49,481 nucleotides of DNA, from positions 1-49,481 of the forward strand of contig JALEHK010000067.1 in NCBI GenBank assembly GCA_022770625.1, read 5' to 3'. The number at the start of each line of letters is the position of its first letter. The first letter of the stretch is position 1. This DNA is from Oscillospiraceae bacterium (GTDB lineage Bacteria; Bacillota; Clostridia; Oscillospirales; Ruminococcaceae). The notes under the pieces were generated by a model. That model worked only from the letters and a program-made list of their open reading frames with translations. It was not told the DNA's origin and searched no databases. Below are positions 33,256-42,198 of the stretch, in pieces. A program made the translations under genes and the position numbers.

Positions 33256-33885
33256 ATGTCGAATGTAAAAGTAATGGATCATCCGCTGATTAAACACAAA
33301 ATCTCTCTTCTCCGCGACTGCAATACCTCTTCCAAGGAGTTCCGCGAGCTGGTTTCTGAGATCGCCATGCTGATGTGCTACGAGGCGACCCGTGATCTTC
33401 CGCTCAAGGAAGTCGAGATCGAGACCCCCATCGGAACCGCCCGCAGCGAGATTCTGAACAACGTCAAAATGGCGTTCGTTCCGATCATGCGCGCAGGAAT
33501 GGGAATGCTGGACGGTATGATCGAGATGATCCCTGCGGCCAAGATCGGCCACATTGGTATGTACCGCGACCCCGAGACGCTGAATCCCGAGCAGTATTAC
33601 TGCAAGCTCCCCAGCGACATCTCCCGCCGGGAAGTTTATGTTCTGGATCCGATGCTGGCGACCGGCGGAAGCGCGATCGGCGCGATCGATATCCTGAAAA
33701 AGGCCGGATGCACCAACATCAAGCAGCTTTGCATCATCGCCTGCCCCGAAGGTATCGAAGCCTTCACGACCGCGCACCCGGATGTTCAGCTTTTTGTCGG
33801 CGTTATCGATAAGGGACTGAATGAGGAAGGCTATATCGTCCCCGGACTGGGCGACTGTGGCGACCGGATCTACGGCACCAAATAA
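33256..33885 (+). CDS. upp: Uracil phosphoribosyltransferase
   Basis: Salvages uracil to UMP with PRPP. The 209-aa protein has normal length, with [11 protein letters not shown], the PRPP loop [16 protein letters not shown] and the uracil-binding end [25 protein letters not shown] precedes the ATG. Last gene before a terminator; probably co-transcribed with rpiB. Confidence 0.97.
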   Translation: MSNVKVMDHPLIKHKISLLRDCNTSSKEFRELVSEIAMLMCYEATRDLPLKEVEIETPIGTARSEILNNVKMAFVPIMRAGMGMLDGMIEMIPAAKIGHIGMYRDPETLNPEQYYCKLPSDISRREVYVLDPMLATGGSAIGAIDILKKAGCTNIKQLCIIACPEGIEAFTTAHPDVQLFVGVIDKGLNEEGYIVPGLGDCGDRIYGTK

Positions 33886-33896
33886 AATTGCCTTGC

Positions 33897-33926
33897 AAGG
33901 CTCTGCTGATGAAGCAGAGCCTTTTT
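33897..33926 (+). terminator. Intrinsic terminator after upp
   Basis: GGCTCTGC and GCAGAGCC form a stem around a 7-nt loop followed by five T. Confidence 0.88.
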
Positions 33927-33987
33927 GTGCGGCTTTGTTTTCCGCGAAAAAAGGTATTCAGTACAGAAGGAGTTGCAGAGATTACCC

Positions 33988-34806
33988 ATGATCATCGATT
34001 TTCACACCCATTGTTTTCCGGACGCGCTTGCACCTCACGCGGTCGATGCGATGCTGAGCGCGGCAAAGGACTGCCCCCGGAGCGCCGGCTTTGAGGTCAA
34101 ATATGACGGAACCCTTTCCGAACTGCTTCGGATCGCGCATGAGGGAGGTGCGGATTATGTGGTGCAGATGAGCGTTGCTACCACCCCGCATCATCAGTAT
34201 AAGGTTAACCAGTTTGCGCTTCAGGTCAACGCCCGTTCCGATGCTTTCGCGTTCGGAAGCGTTCACGGTGCGGCTTCCGACTCGCTTGAAGAACTGGAAC
34301 GGCTGTATGACGCCGGTATCCCCGGAATCAAACTCCACTTTGATGAGCAGGGAATCAATATGGACGATAAGCGCTGGTTCCCGGTTTATGATCTGATCTC
34401 CGATCTTGGGCTTCCCTGTACCGTTCACACCGGCTTTGACCCGTTTTCTCCGAACCACCTGCACGCGTCGCCCGAAAAGGTGATGAAGATTCATACGCTT
34501 TTCCCCCGTCTGCGGCTGATTCTGGCGCACCTCGGCGGTCTGCTCGAATGGGAAGGCGGGGAAACGCTCGCCGGAAAGGGTATGATGATGGATACCGCGA
34601 TGGTAAGCGTTGGGCTTCCGCCTGAAACTGCCGCTCGGATCATCCGAAAAAACGGCGCGGAAAACGTACTGATGGGCTCGGATATGCCTTGGGCGACCAC
34701 CAAAGAAGCGGTCGATTATATCCAGTCGCTTCCGCTGACCGATCGGGAGAAAGAACTGATCATGGGGGAAAACGCCGCCCGCCTGCTCGGGATCGAACAG
34801 CTGTAA
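33988..34806 (+). CDS. Metal-dependent amidohydrolase (amidohydrolase-2 family)
   Basis: A 272-aa TIM-barrel hydrolase or decarboxylase. The metal-binding FHTH (5-8) opens the protein, followed by GIKLHFDEQG, CTVHTGFDPF, LAHLGG and the late Asp in MGSDMPWA. It belongs to the group that includes aminocarboxymuconate-semialdehyde decarboxylase-like proteins; the substrate is unknown. ATG 33988 has AAGGAG rather far away (15 nt). The next gene begins one base after its stop, so the two probably act together. Confidence 0.85.
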   Translation: MIIDFHTHCFPDALAPHAVDAMLSAAKDCPRSAGFEVKYDGTLSELLRIAHEGGADYVVQMSVATTPHHQYKVNQFALQVNARSDAFAFGSVHGAASDSLEELERLYDAGIPGIKLHFDEQGINMDDKRWFPVYDLISDLGLPCTVHTGFDPFSPNHLHASPEKVMKIHTLFPRLRLILAHLGGLLEWEGGETLAGKGMMMDTAMVSVGLPPETAARIIRKNGAENVLMGSDMPWATTKEAVDYIQSLPLTDREKELIMGENAARLLGIEQL

Positions 34807-35703
34807 ATGAAAAACGCTGTTTATCATCTTCCCGGCCTTTTTGAGTTTTATGATCTGTATGCGGCCTTTCTTCCACTTTTTCGGGCACACCGGGAGTATT
34901 TTTACGACTGGTGTACGATCGGCTCGATTTACGGCGCTCCGGCGGACTGCCTCTGGGGCGGGGGACGGGTCGGGTACGGGGACAACGACCCGCGGGAGGT
35001 TTTAGCGCTGATGAAGGAGTACGGGATCTCCGCCCGGCTGACCTTCAGCAACTCGCTCCTTTGTCCGGAGCATCTTTCCGACGCAAAATGCAACGCGCTC
35101 TGCCGGCTTTTCTCTGAAAGCGGATATCCCGGGAACGGGGTGATCGTTCATTCGGAGCTGCTGCTTCGGTATCTGATGGAAAATTACCCGGGGCTTTATT
35201 TTGTCTCCTCGACCACCAAGGTTCTGACCGATTTTTCCGATCTTCAAAAGGAACTGGAGCGAGAGGAGTTTCGATATGTCGTGCCGGACTTTCGGCTGAA
35301 TCATGCGTTTGACCGGCTGGCGCTCCTTCCGCAGCAGCTAAAAGACAAGACGGAGTTTCTCTGCAACGAATGCTGTTGGTTTTCCTGCCGCGACCGGAAA
35401 GAATGCTATGAGGCGGTTAGCCGGAAGAATCTTGGAGAGGATGCACCGGAACATCATTGTCACGCGCCCGATTCAGCGGAAGGCTATCGGTTTTCCAAAG
35501 CGATGGCCAATCCCGGTTTTATCAGCGTCAGGGATATTCAGGAACGCTATCTTTCGATGGGCTTTTCCAACTTCAAGATCGAAGGACGGAGCCTTGGAAG
35601 CGCGCTCGTTCTGGAGTTTTTGCTTTACTATCTGACCAAACCGGAATATCAGCTGAATGTACGGGAAGCGATCTATCTCGATAATATGCTCGATCTTTTT
35701 TGA
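34807..35703 (+). CDS. U32-peptidase-like protein with a Cys cluster
   Basis: A 298-aa protein with a TIM-barrel-like layout: ARLTFSNSLL, YFVSSTTKVL, YVVPDFRLNH. A Cys-rich segment follows (C186, C189, C190, C194, C200, then HHC at 216-218), ending with FSNFKIEGRSLGS, which matches the FKIEGR motif of U32 peptidase/hydroxylase proteins that bind a 4Fe-4S cluster. I infer a divergent U32-type iron-sulfur protein; the substrate is unknown. The ATG directly follows the amidohydrolase stop with no clear ribosome site, implying translational coupling. Confidence 0.6.
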   Translation: MKNAVYHLPGLFEFYDLYAAFLPLFRAHREYFYDWCTIGSIYGAPADCLWGGGRVGYGDNDPREVLALMKEYGISARLTFSNSLLCPEHLSDAKCNALCRLFSESGYPGNGVIVHSELLLRYLMENYPGLYFVSSTTKVLTDFSDLQKELEREEFRYVVPDFRLNHAFDRLALLPQQLKDKTEFLCNECCWFSCRDRKECYEAVSRKNLGEDAPEHHCHAPDSAEGYRFSKAMANPGFISVRDIQERYLSMGFSNFKIEGRSLGSALVLEFLLYYLTKPEYQLNVREAIYLDNMLDLF

Positions 35704-35706
35704 AAA

Positions 35707-35743
35707 AAGTTCTGCCGGTTTTTGAAGGCAGGGCTTTTTTGTT
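35707..35743 (+). terminator. Intrinsic terminator after the U32-like gene
   Basis: TCTGCC pairs with GGCAGG across a T-rich loop, followed by six T. Confidence 0.7.
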
Positions 35744-35763
35744 GAAAAAATAAGAACAGCCGC

Positions 35764-35808
35764 TTGACATGGTGCAGAGAGTGTGCTATTTTTATGGTAA
35801 CGTTACCA
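35764..35808 (+). promoter_or_regulatory. Promoter and LacI-type operator
   Basis: TTGACA (35764-35769) and TATTTT (35787-35792) with a 17-bp spacer, followed by the perfect palindrome TGGTAACGTTACCA (35795-35808) with the CG centre typical of LacI/GalR operators. Placement implies autorepression. Confidence 0.8.
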
Positions 35809-35842
35809 CACGGGAGCTTATCGGTAAGGGAGGGAAAAACAG

Positions 35843-36874
35843 ATGGCCAGTATGACGGATATTGCCGCCGTGGCCGGGGTATCGCTTGCGACCGTCGGGC
35901 GGGTGCTTCATCATAACGGTTACGTTTCCGAGGACGCCAAAAAGAGGGTAGAGGAAGCGGTAAAAACGTTGGGGTATGTGCCGAATACGATGGCGAGGGC
36001 ATTGAAGAGCCGGAAAAGCGGTCTGATCGGAAGCTTCGTTGTCGATAATCCCAACGGCCTGTACCGCCGGATCAACGAGAGCCTGACCGATGCCGCAGAG
36101 AAAGCGGGAATGAGCCTGATCACCCTTCAGGGCCGCCTTCTTCACCGGGACGAGGGGCTGATCGTTGATCGGTTTATCGGAATGCAGGTGGATGGACTGG
36201 TGATCATTTCCAACGGAAACATGACCGCTGATTTATTTGAAAAGCTGCATACGCTGAAAATCCCGGTGGTCTGCGTTGAACGGTGTTATGATTATCCGTT
36301 TGTGGATAACCTGATCGTCCGCGACCGTGCGGCTTGTCGGGATGGGCTGATGCGGATGCTGGAAGAGGGGCATCGTTCGCTTGCTCTCCTTGCTATACAG
36401 CCTGTCGGTGTGCCGCCCTCTTCCGAAAAAGCTCCGCAGGCGGTCGAATGGGAACGGATGAGCGGATTGATGGAGGCACTGGAGCAGTATGGACTTTCTC
36501 CGGAGCAGGTGATTCTGCCGCTGCATAGCTATTCTGTCGAGGAAGGCTATCGCGCCATGAAAAGGGCGCTGATGCGTACACCGCGCCCGACCGGCGTTTT
36601 CTGTACGGCGGATACGCTTGCGGCCGGTGCGCTTCAGGCGATTTATCAGGCGGGACTTCGGGTGCCGGACGATATTTCGATCGTGGGGTATGACGATATT
36701 ATTGCCGGCATCCTTTCGCCGCCGATCGATTCGGTCGGACTGGATCTTTCGGATGCAGGGAAAACGATCTTGTCGATGCTTTCCGATCGGATGAAAAACC
36801 CGGAGCTTCCGCCCCAGACTGCCTACTTAAATACCTGCTACCATGATCGTAAAACAGTGGCCGCTTCCCGTTGA
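35843..36874 (+). CDS. LacI-family transcriptional regulator
   Basis: A 343-aa sugar-responsive repressor. The helix-turn-helix and hinge are MTDIAAVAGVSLATVGRVLHHNGYVSEDAKKRV and MARALKSRKS; the periplasmic-binding-like domain includes GLIGSFVVDNPNG and VGYDDIIAGILSPPI. GGGAGGG precedes the ATG. It binds its own promoter (operator at 35795-35808). A PD40 protein gene follows 121 bp downstream and may belong to the regulon. The inducer is unknown. Confidence 0.92.
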   Translation: MASMTDIAAVAGVSLATVGRVLHHNGYVSEDAKKRVEEAVKTLGYVPNTMARALKSRKSGLIGSFVVDNPNGLYRRINESLTDAAEKAGMSLITLQGRLLHRDEGLIVDRFIGMQVDGLVIISNGNMTADLFEKLHTLKIPVVCVERCYDYPFVDNLIVRDRAACRDGLMRMLEEGHRSLALLAIQPVGVPPSSEKAPQAVEWERMSGLMEALEQYGLSPEQVILPLHSYSVEEGYRAMKRALMRTPRPTGVFCTADTLAAGALQAIYQAGLRVPDDISIVGYDDIIAGILSPPIDSVGLDLSDAGKTILSMLSDRMKNPELPPQTAYLNTCYHDRKTVAASR

Positions 36875-36995
36875 AGGAACGCGCCTGCTTCGGCGTGTTC
36901 GGCGACCTTGGCTCCCACAAATCGATCTGATCCGCTTCCTGATCGGTCAGGAGGACAATTGTAACGATCAAACAAATTGTTGAAAGGAAGGTTAT

Positions 36996-37883
36996 ATGCC
37001 GAAGAATGTTTTTACACCGGATAAACGTGACCGCGATACCTCGATTCTGGAGATTTATGACCTTGAAAAGGGAGAGAGCCGGGAGGTGGTCCGCTTTGAC
37101 CGGCTAATCGAAGCGCCGAACTGGAGCCGGGACGGGAAGAGCCTTTTTTACAACAGCCGCGGAGAGCTCTACCGGTATGATCTGGAAAAAGGGACAGAGG
37201 AAAAACTCGATACCGGACTTTGCCGCAACTGCAACAACGATCATGTCCTTTCTCCGGACGGGCGTTCGATCGCCGTCAGTCATTCGGAAGAGAGCTGGAT
37301 GAGCCGGGTCTATATCGTTCCGATCGGCGGGGGAGAGCCGCGCCTTGTGACTGAAAACTGCCCCAGCTTTCTTCACGGCTGGTCGCCGGATGGAGAGACG
37401 TTGGCCTACTGCGCGTTCCGGGATATGGAAAAGGGCGGCGACATCTATACAATCCCCGTTTCCGGCGGGGAAGAGCGTCAGCTGACCTTTACGGAAGGGC
37501 TAAACGACGGGCCGGAGTATTCGCCCGACGGGAAGCATATCTGGTTCAACTCGGTGCGCAGCGGACTGATGCAGGCGTGGCGGATGAACGCCGACGGAAG
37601 CGAACAGACCCAGATGACCTTTGATGAAGGGTGGAACACATGGTTTCCGCATATCTCTCCCGATGGGAAAAAGGTCGTGATGATCGCCTATAAAAAAGGC
37701 GATCTGAAGCCGGGCGAACACCTTCCCCATAAGTGGGTGGAGCTGCGGCTGATGAACGCGGACGGGAGTCGTCTGAAAACCCTTCTCACCCTTTTCGGTG
37801 GTCAGGGTACGATCAACGTCAACTCTTGGGCACCGGATTCCAAGCGGTTTGCCTATGTACGATATGAACTGCCGAAAGAATAA
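36996..37883 (+). CDS. PD40/TolB-like beta-propeller protein
   Basis: A 295-aa protein without signal peptide, built of about six TolB/PD40 blades with recurring S-P/R-D-G-K motifs: NWSRDGKSLFYNS, VLSPDGRSIAVS, GWSPDGETLAY, EYSPDGKHIWFN, HISPDGKKVVMIA, APDSKRFAYV. Cytoplasmic homologues are found near sugar-use genes and resemble the propeller of oligogalacturonate lyase. No catalytic residues can be assigned. AAAGGAAGG precedes the ATG. Probably linked to the LacI regulator upstream. Confidence 0.8.
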   Translation: MPKNVFTPDKRDRDTSILEIYDLEKGESREVVRFDRLIEAPNWSRDGKSLFYNSRGELYRYDLEKGTEEKLDTGLCRNCNNDHVLSPDGRSIAVSHSEESWMSRVYIVPIGGGEPRLVTENCPSFLHGWSPDGETLAYCAFRDMEKGGDIYTIPVSGGEERQLTFTEGLNDGPEYSPDGKHIWFNSVRSGLMQAWRMNADGSEQTQMTFDEGWNTWFPHISPDGKKVVMIAYKKGDLKPGEHLPHKWVELRLMNADGSRLKTLLTLFGGQGTINVNSWAPDSKRFAYVRYELPKE

Positions 37884-37891
37884 CGATCGAT

Positions 37892-37933
37892 AAAAAACCG
37901 GAGAAGAAGCCTTTTCGCCTCTTCTCCGGTTTT
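37892..37933 (+). terminator. Intrinsic terminator after the PD40 gene
   Basis: AACCGGAGAAGA pairs with TCTTCTCCGGTT, followed by TTCGTTT. Confidence 0.85.
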
Positions 37934-37943
37934 CGTTTACGAG

Positions 37944-38099
37944 TTACAGTTTCAGATGACAGATAAAGAGACGCATACCGTCTTGGATCGGGAATTCGGA
38001 AACCTTTACGAATCCGCATTTTTCCGCTGTTTTCCAGGAAGCGATGTTTTTATCGATGATATAGGCGGAGAAAGAGCCGCTTTTCCTTTTGTCCGCACA
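37944..38099 (-). pseudogene. 3' remnant of a GNAT acetyltransferase gene
   Basis: About 51 codons on the minus strand end in ASWKTAEKCGFVKVSEFPIQ and a stop. N-x-A-S-x-x-x-x-E-K-x-G-F is the typical last part of the GNAT fold. It opens right after a stop codon and has no start or N-terminal three quarters. The rest of 37884-38243 contains only two terminators. Confidence 0.6.
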
Positions 38100-38126
38100 T
38101 CATCGATCAGCTTTATTTACTCACAA

Positions 38127-38181
38127 TAAAAAAGCCGGATAAGACTGCGGGAATCTCACCCGCCATCTTATCCGGCTTTGC
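38127..38181 (-). terminator. Intrinsic terminator of gltX
   Basis: AAAGCCGGATAAGA pairs with TCTTATCCGGCTTT; the minus strand continues with a T-run. Confidence 0.88.
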
Positions 38182-38243
38182 CGTATCCTGACGATTAGGT
38201 ACGGATGTCTCCGATGAACAAAAGTAAAAAAGATTCAGTTCAT

Positions 38244-39719
38244 TTACGCGTTAGCAGCCTCGAGTTTTTCGATGCCCTTCTTGACGCGGGCGATCGTTTC
38301 GTCCTTGCCCAGAAGCTCGGCAATTTCAATACCGCCGCCGGGGGTAAACTGCTTGCCGGAAACGGCTACGCGCAGCGGCCAGAGGATCAGACCGTTCTTG
38401 ACGCCCTTTTCGGCGATCAGCGCGAATACGCGGTCGTGGATGACGTCCAGTTTCCAGTCTGCGGGATCGATCCCTTCGAGAACGGGGAGAAGGTCGCGCA
38501 GCGACTGGAGAGAGTTCTCAGAATTGGTCTTCATCTTCTTGTGGCTGTACATCGCGATATCGTATTCCGGAAGCGCGTCGATAAAGTCGATCTGCTCGGG
38601 AATATCGGTAAAGACCTCGGTACGGGGCTGGAGCATTTCCGCCAGTACGTTCATATCCAGATCGGTTCTCTTGGTGCCCTGCTCGATATACGGGCGCGCC
38701 ATTTCGATGAACTTCTCGGGGGCCATTTTGCGGATATAGATACCGTTGATGGCTTTGAGCTTGGCCGGGTCAAAGATCGCGGGAGAATGAGAGATGCCAT
38801 CGATGTCAAACGCCTCGACCAGTTCCGGCAGGGTAAAGATCTCGTTCTCGCCCTTGGGCGCCCAGCCCAGAAGTGCGATGTAGTTGATAACGGCTTCCTC
38901 AAGGTATCCCTTCGCAATCAGATCCTCAAACGAAGCGTCGCCGTTTCTCTTGGAGAGCTTGTGGGTCGCGTCCTTCATGACGGGCGGAACATGGATATAA
39001 ACCGGGATGTCCCAGCCGAATGCCTCGTAAAGGAGGTTGTACTTGGGGGTGGAGGAGAGGTACTCGTTGCCGCGGATAACGTGGGTGATGCCCATCGTAT
39101 GGTCGTCAACGACGTTTGCAAAGTTATAGGTCGGCATACCGTCCGCTTTGATCAGAACCTGATCGTCCAGCTCGGAGTTGTTGACGGTAATATCGCCGAA
39201 AACCTCGTCGTGGAAGGTGGTGGTGCCTTCCTGCGGGCACTTCTGACGGATGACATAGGGGATGCCCGCCGCCAGTTTTTCCGCGACCTCTTCCTTGGAA
39301 AGGTTGCGGCAGTGGCCGTCGTATTTGGGAACCATGCCGGAAGCGGACTGGATCTTGCGCATCTCTTCCAGACGGTCTTTGTCGCAGAAGCAGTAGTAGG
39401 CGTGTCCCGTCTCGACCAGCTTCTCGGCATACGCTTTAAACATTCCCATTCTCTGGCTCTGAATATAGGGGCCGACCGGACCGCCGATATCGGGGCCTTC
39501 GTCCCAGTTCAGACCGGTTTTCTTCAGGGTGTTGTAGATGATGTCAACCGCGCCCTCGACATAGCGCTCACGGTCGGTATCCTCGATACGGAGGATAAAG
39601 GTGCCGCCATTTTTCTTAGCGACCAGATAGGTATAAAGAGCAGTACGCAGGTTGCCGATATGCATATACCCCGTAGGGCTGGGGGCAAACCGGGTACGGA
39701 CAGGCTTTTTGTTTTCCAT
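38244..39719 (-). CDS. gltX: Glutamyl-tRNA synthetase
   Basis: Charges tRNA-Glu (and often tRNA-Gln in bacteria with the GatCAB route). 491 aa, class I, with the HIGH-type motif [22 protein letters not shown], the KMSKS-type motif KLSKRNGD and a C-terminal anticodon-binding part. A CFCDK...YDGHC zinc-binding-like insert is present. I chose ATG 39719 because AAAGGAAG is 10 nt upstream; the GTG at 39740 overlaps the ribosome site. Monocistronic with its own promoter and terminator. Confidence 0.97.
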   Translation of the reverse strand: MENKKPVRTRFAPSPTGYMHIGNLRTALYTYLVAKKNGGTFILRIEDTDRERYVEGAVDIIYNTLKKTGLNWDEGPDIGGPVGPYIQSQRMGMFKAYAEKLVETGHAYYCFCDKDRLEEMRKIQSASGMVPKYDGHCRNLSKEEVAEKLAAGIPYVIRQKCPQEGTTTFHDEVFGDITVNNSELDDQVLIKADGMPTYNFANVVDDHTMGITHVIRGNEYLSSTPKYNLLYEAFGWDIPVYIHVPPVMKDATHKLSKRNGDASFEDLIAKGYLEEAVINYIALLGWAPKGENEIFTLPELVEAFDIDGISHSPAIFDPAKLKAINGIYIRKMAPEKFIEMARPYIEQGTKRTDLDMNVLAEMLQPRTEVFTDIPEQIDFIDALPEYDIAMYSHKKMKTNSENSLQSLRDLLPVLEGIDPADWKLDVIHDRVFALIAEKGVKNGLILWPLRVAVSGKQFTPGGGIEIAELLGKDETIARVKKGIEKLEAANA

Positions 39720-39760
39720 CGGTTCAGAACTTCCTTTCACAAAACTGCATTTACCATTCT

Positions 39761-39789
39761 ATTTTACATGGTTTCCTTCTAAATGTCAA
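39761..39789 (-). promoter_or_regulatory. Promoter of gltX
   Basis: Minus-strand TTGACA and TAAAAT with a 17-bp spacer. No T-box is visible in the short leader. Confidence 0.8.
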
Positions 39790-39953
39790 CGTTTCATGAG
39801 CAATAAGCGGGAAAAAAGAACCGGCTCCAAACCCCGCCCGCATTTTTTCGGCTGTGATCGGTGAATCTGTGCACATTTTCTGCTCAAAACCGTACAACCC
39901 GCGAAAAAAGAATGTCCGCCCGAATCTTCCTGACCGCGAATCTCCCGATATTC

Positions 39954-39993
39954 TTGACATTTCAGCGCCCCTGTGGTAAACTTTCACTATAAT
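39954..39993 (+). promoter_or_regulatory. Promoter of the glmM-glmS operon
   Basis: TTGACA (39954-39959) with TAAACT at 39977-39982 (17 bp). A better -10, TATAAT (39988-39993), lies further downstream without its own -35. The leader to the first gene is about 85 nt and I see nothing else in it. Confidence 0.7.
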
Positions 39994-40076
39994 CTCTAGG
40001 TATGTTTAGTGAATCTGCGAGGGTGCTTTTGAGAGACCCACGCGCATACTTTTTATGGAAAGAAAGGATTTTTGCG

Positions 40077-40739
40077 ATGATACCGACTACGGCTTCGCTT
40101 TTTGACTGTACGCATACACTGGCGGCTCCGCTTCTTGAAAAAAGCACCTACCCATGGGAAATCCTCGGGCAGATCAAAGACTTCGTGCTTGCACTCGGAA
40201 AGACGCTTTCTCCCGATGAATACGATTCTCCTTCGGAAAACGTCTGGATCGCAAAAGACGTGAAGATCGCGCCGACCGCTTCGATCACCGGCCCCTGCAT
40301 CATCGGAAAGGGTACCGAAATCCGCCCCGGCGCGTTTATCCGCGGGAGCGTACTGGTCGGGGAGAGTTGCGTCATCGGCAACTCGACCGAGCTGAAAAAT
40401 GTCATCATCTTCGACTGCGTGCAGGTGCCCCACTTCAACTATGTCGGCGATTCGGTTCTCGGCTTCCATTCCCATATGGGAGCGGGCGCCGTCACTTCCA
40501 ACGTCAAGTCGGATAAAACCCTCGTCACCGTCAAATCGCCGGATGAACAGATCCCAACCGGACTGAAAAAGTTTGGCGCGATGCTGGGCGACTATGTTGA
40601 GGTTGGCTGCAACAGCGTCCTCAACCCCGGCACCGTGATCGGAAAAGAATCGCAGGTCTACCCGACCTCCTGCGTGCGCGGCGTTTTGCCTGCGCGCCAT
40701 ATATGGAAAAACAATGGGACGGTCGTTCCGAAACGTTAA
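40077..40739 (+). CDS. Left-handed beta-helix (hexapeptide) nucleotidyl/acyltransferase-like protein
   Basis: A 220-aa protein with a short helical N-terminus and a hexapeptide-repeat beta-helix (about 60-220: IAPTASITGPCIIGKGTEIR, IRGSVLVGESCVIGNSTELK, GCNSVLNPGTVIGKESQV). It resembles the C-terminal half of GlmU but lacks the N-terminal uridylyltransferase domain. Next to glmM and glmS it may acetylate glucosamine 1-phosphate or shape another NDP-sugar step. AAAGGA is 8 nt before ATG 40077. Starts 34 bp before glmM. Confidence 0.75.
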   Translation: MIPTTASLFDCTHTLAAPLLEKSTYPWEILGQIKDFVLALGKTLSPDEYDSPSENVWIAKDVKIAPTASITGPCIIGKGTEIRPGAFIRGSVLVGESCVIGNSTELKNVIIFDCVQVPHFNYVGDSVLGFHSHMGAGAVTSNVKSDKTLVTVKSPDEQIPTGLKKFGAMLGDYVEVGCNSVLNPGTVIGKESQVYPTSCVRGVLPARHIWKNNGTVVPKR

Positions 40740-40773
40740 AGTCTGAATCTATATACAGGAAAGGTTAATCAAG

Positions 40774-42162
40774 ATGGGAAGATATTTCGGCACGGACGGA
40801 TTCCGTGGAGAAGCGAACAAAAACCTGACCGCCGACCATGCCTTTAAGGTCGGCCGGTTTCTGGGATGGTACTACGGCGAACTGAAACGCCGGGCAGGCG
40901 ATATGACCCCCGCCCGGATCGTCATCGGCAAGGATACGAGACGCTCCAGCTATATGTTCGAGTATTCGTTGGTCGGCGGTCTGGTCGCTTCGGGCGCGGA
41001 TGCCTACCTTCTGCACGTCACGACGACCCCTTCGGTCGCTTATGTGGCGCGCACCGACTCGTTCGACTGCGGGATTATGATCTCGGCCAGCCATAACCCC
41101 TATTACGATAACGGCATCAAGCTGATTAACGGACAGGGCGAAAAGATGGACGAGGAAACGATCGCACTGGTCGAAGATTATCTCGACGGAAAGCTGACCG
41201 TTTTCGGTGAGGAAATGAAAGAAGTCCCCTTTGCCCACCGTGACGGGATCGGCCGGACGGTCGACTACGTCTCCGGAAGAAACCGATATATCGGTTATCT
41301 GATCTCGCTCGGTATGTACTCCTTCAAGGGTAAGAAGATCGGCCTTGACTGCGCAAACGGAAGCTCGTGGAACATCGCCAAGTCGGTATTCGACGCGCTC
41401 GGCGCACAGACCTACGTCATGGGCGCGGAGCCCAACGGCCTGAATATCAATGAAGGCGTCGGCTCGACCCATATCGGGGCGCTTGCCGAATTCGTCAAGG
41501 AAAAGGGACTGGACGCGGGCTTTGCCTACGATGGAGACGCCGACCGCTGTCTGGCGGTCGATGAGACCGGAAACATCATCACCGGCGACCATATTCTCTA
41601 TATCTACGGCCGCTACTTAAAAGAGCGGGGAGAGCTGCTTGGAAACACCGTTGTCACGACCGTCATGTCCAACTTCGGCCTCTATAAGGCGTTTGATGAA
41701 CTGGACATCGGCTACGCGAAAACCGCGGTCGGCGATAAGTATGTCTATGAATATATGCAGCAGAACGGCTGCCGGATCGGCGGGGAAGAGTCGGGGCACA
41801 TCATCTTCTCCAAATATGCTTCGACCGGAGACGGTATTCTGACCTCACTCAAGCTGATGGAGGTCATGCTCGCCAAGAAGCAGACGCTGAGCGAGCTGGC
41901 TCGTCCGCTCACCATCTATCCTCAGGTGCTCAAGAACATCCGCGTGAACGATAAGACGGCCGCTCAGAACGATCCCGATGTACAGAAAGCGGTCGCGGCA
42001 GCGGCAGAAGCACTCGGCGATACCGGACGGATCCTTGTCCGCGAATCGGGCACCGAACCGCTCGTCCGTGTCATGGTCGAAGCGGAATCGAAAGAAGAAT
42101 GCGAAAAATACGTGGATTCGGTCATCGACGTGATCAAGGCCAAGGGCTTTGCCGTCAATTGA
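40774..42162 (+). CDS. glmM: Phosphoglucosamine mutase
   Basis: Converts glucosamine 6-phosphate to glucosamine 1-phosphate for UDP-GlcNAc and peptidoglycan. The 462-aa protein has GRYFGTDGFRG, the phosphoserine loop ISASHNPYYDNGIK, the Mg-binding DGDADR, the sugar loop GGEESGHI and the phosphate loop RESGTEPLVRVM. Good AGGAAAGG upstream. Middle gene of the aminosugar operon, 36 bp before glmS. Confidence 0.97.
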   Translation: MGRYFGTDGFRGEANKNLTADHAFKVGRFLGWYYGELKRRAGDMTPARIVIGKDTRRSSYMFEYSLVGGLVASGADAYLLHVTTTPSVAYVARTDSFDCGIMISASHNPYYDNGIKLINGQGEKMDEETIALVEDYLDGKLTVFGEEMKEVPFAHRDGIGRTVDYVSGRNRYIGYLISLGMYSFKGKKIGLDCANGSSWNIAKSVFDALGAQTYVMGAEPNGLNINEGVGSTHIGALAEFVKEKGLDAGFAYDGDADRCLAVDETGNIITGDHILYIYGRYLKERGELLGNTVVTTVMSNFGLYKAFDELDIGYAKTAVGDKYVYEYMQQNGCRIGGEESGHIIFSKYASTGDGILTSLKLMEVMLAKKQTLSELARPLTIYPQVLKNIRVNDKTAAQNDPDVQKAVAAAAEALGDTGRILVRESGTEPLVRVMVEAESKEECEKYVDSVIDVIKAKGFAVN

Positions 42163-42198
42163 TGTGTTCCTTTTCCCTTGTAGAAAGAAGGTATATCT

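Noticed and set aside
36699-36971. A 90-aa minus-strand ORF overlapping the LacI gene end and the following gap
   Set aside because: Most of it is the complement of the LacI C-terminus; no ribosome site or family pattern.
38205-39782. A 525-codon open frame antisense to gltX
   Set aside because: Shadow of gltX; no ribosome site and it covers the gltX promoter.
42163-42198. glmS ribozyme
   Set aside because: Only 36 nt separate glmM and glmS, too short for the ribozyme, and no ribozyme core is seen further upstream.
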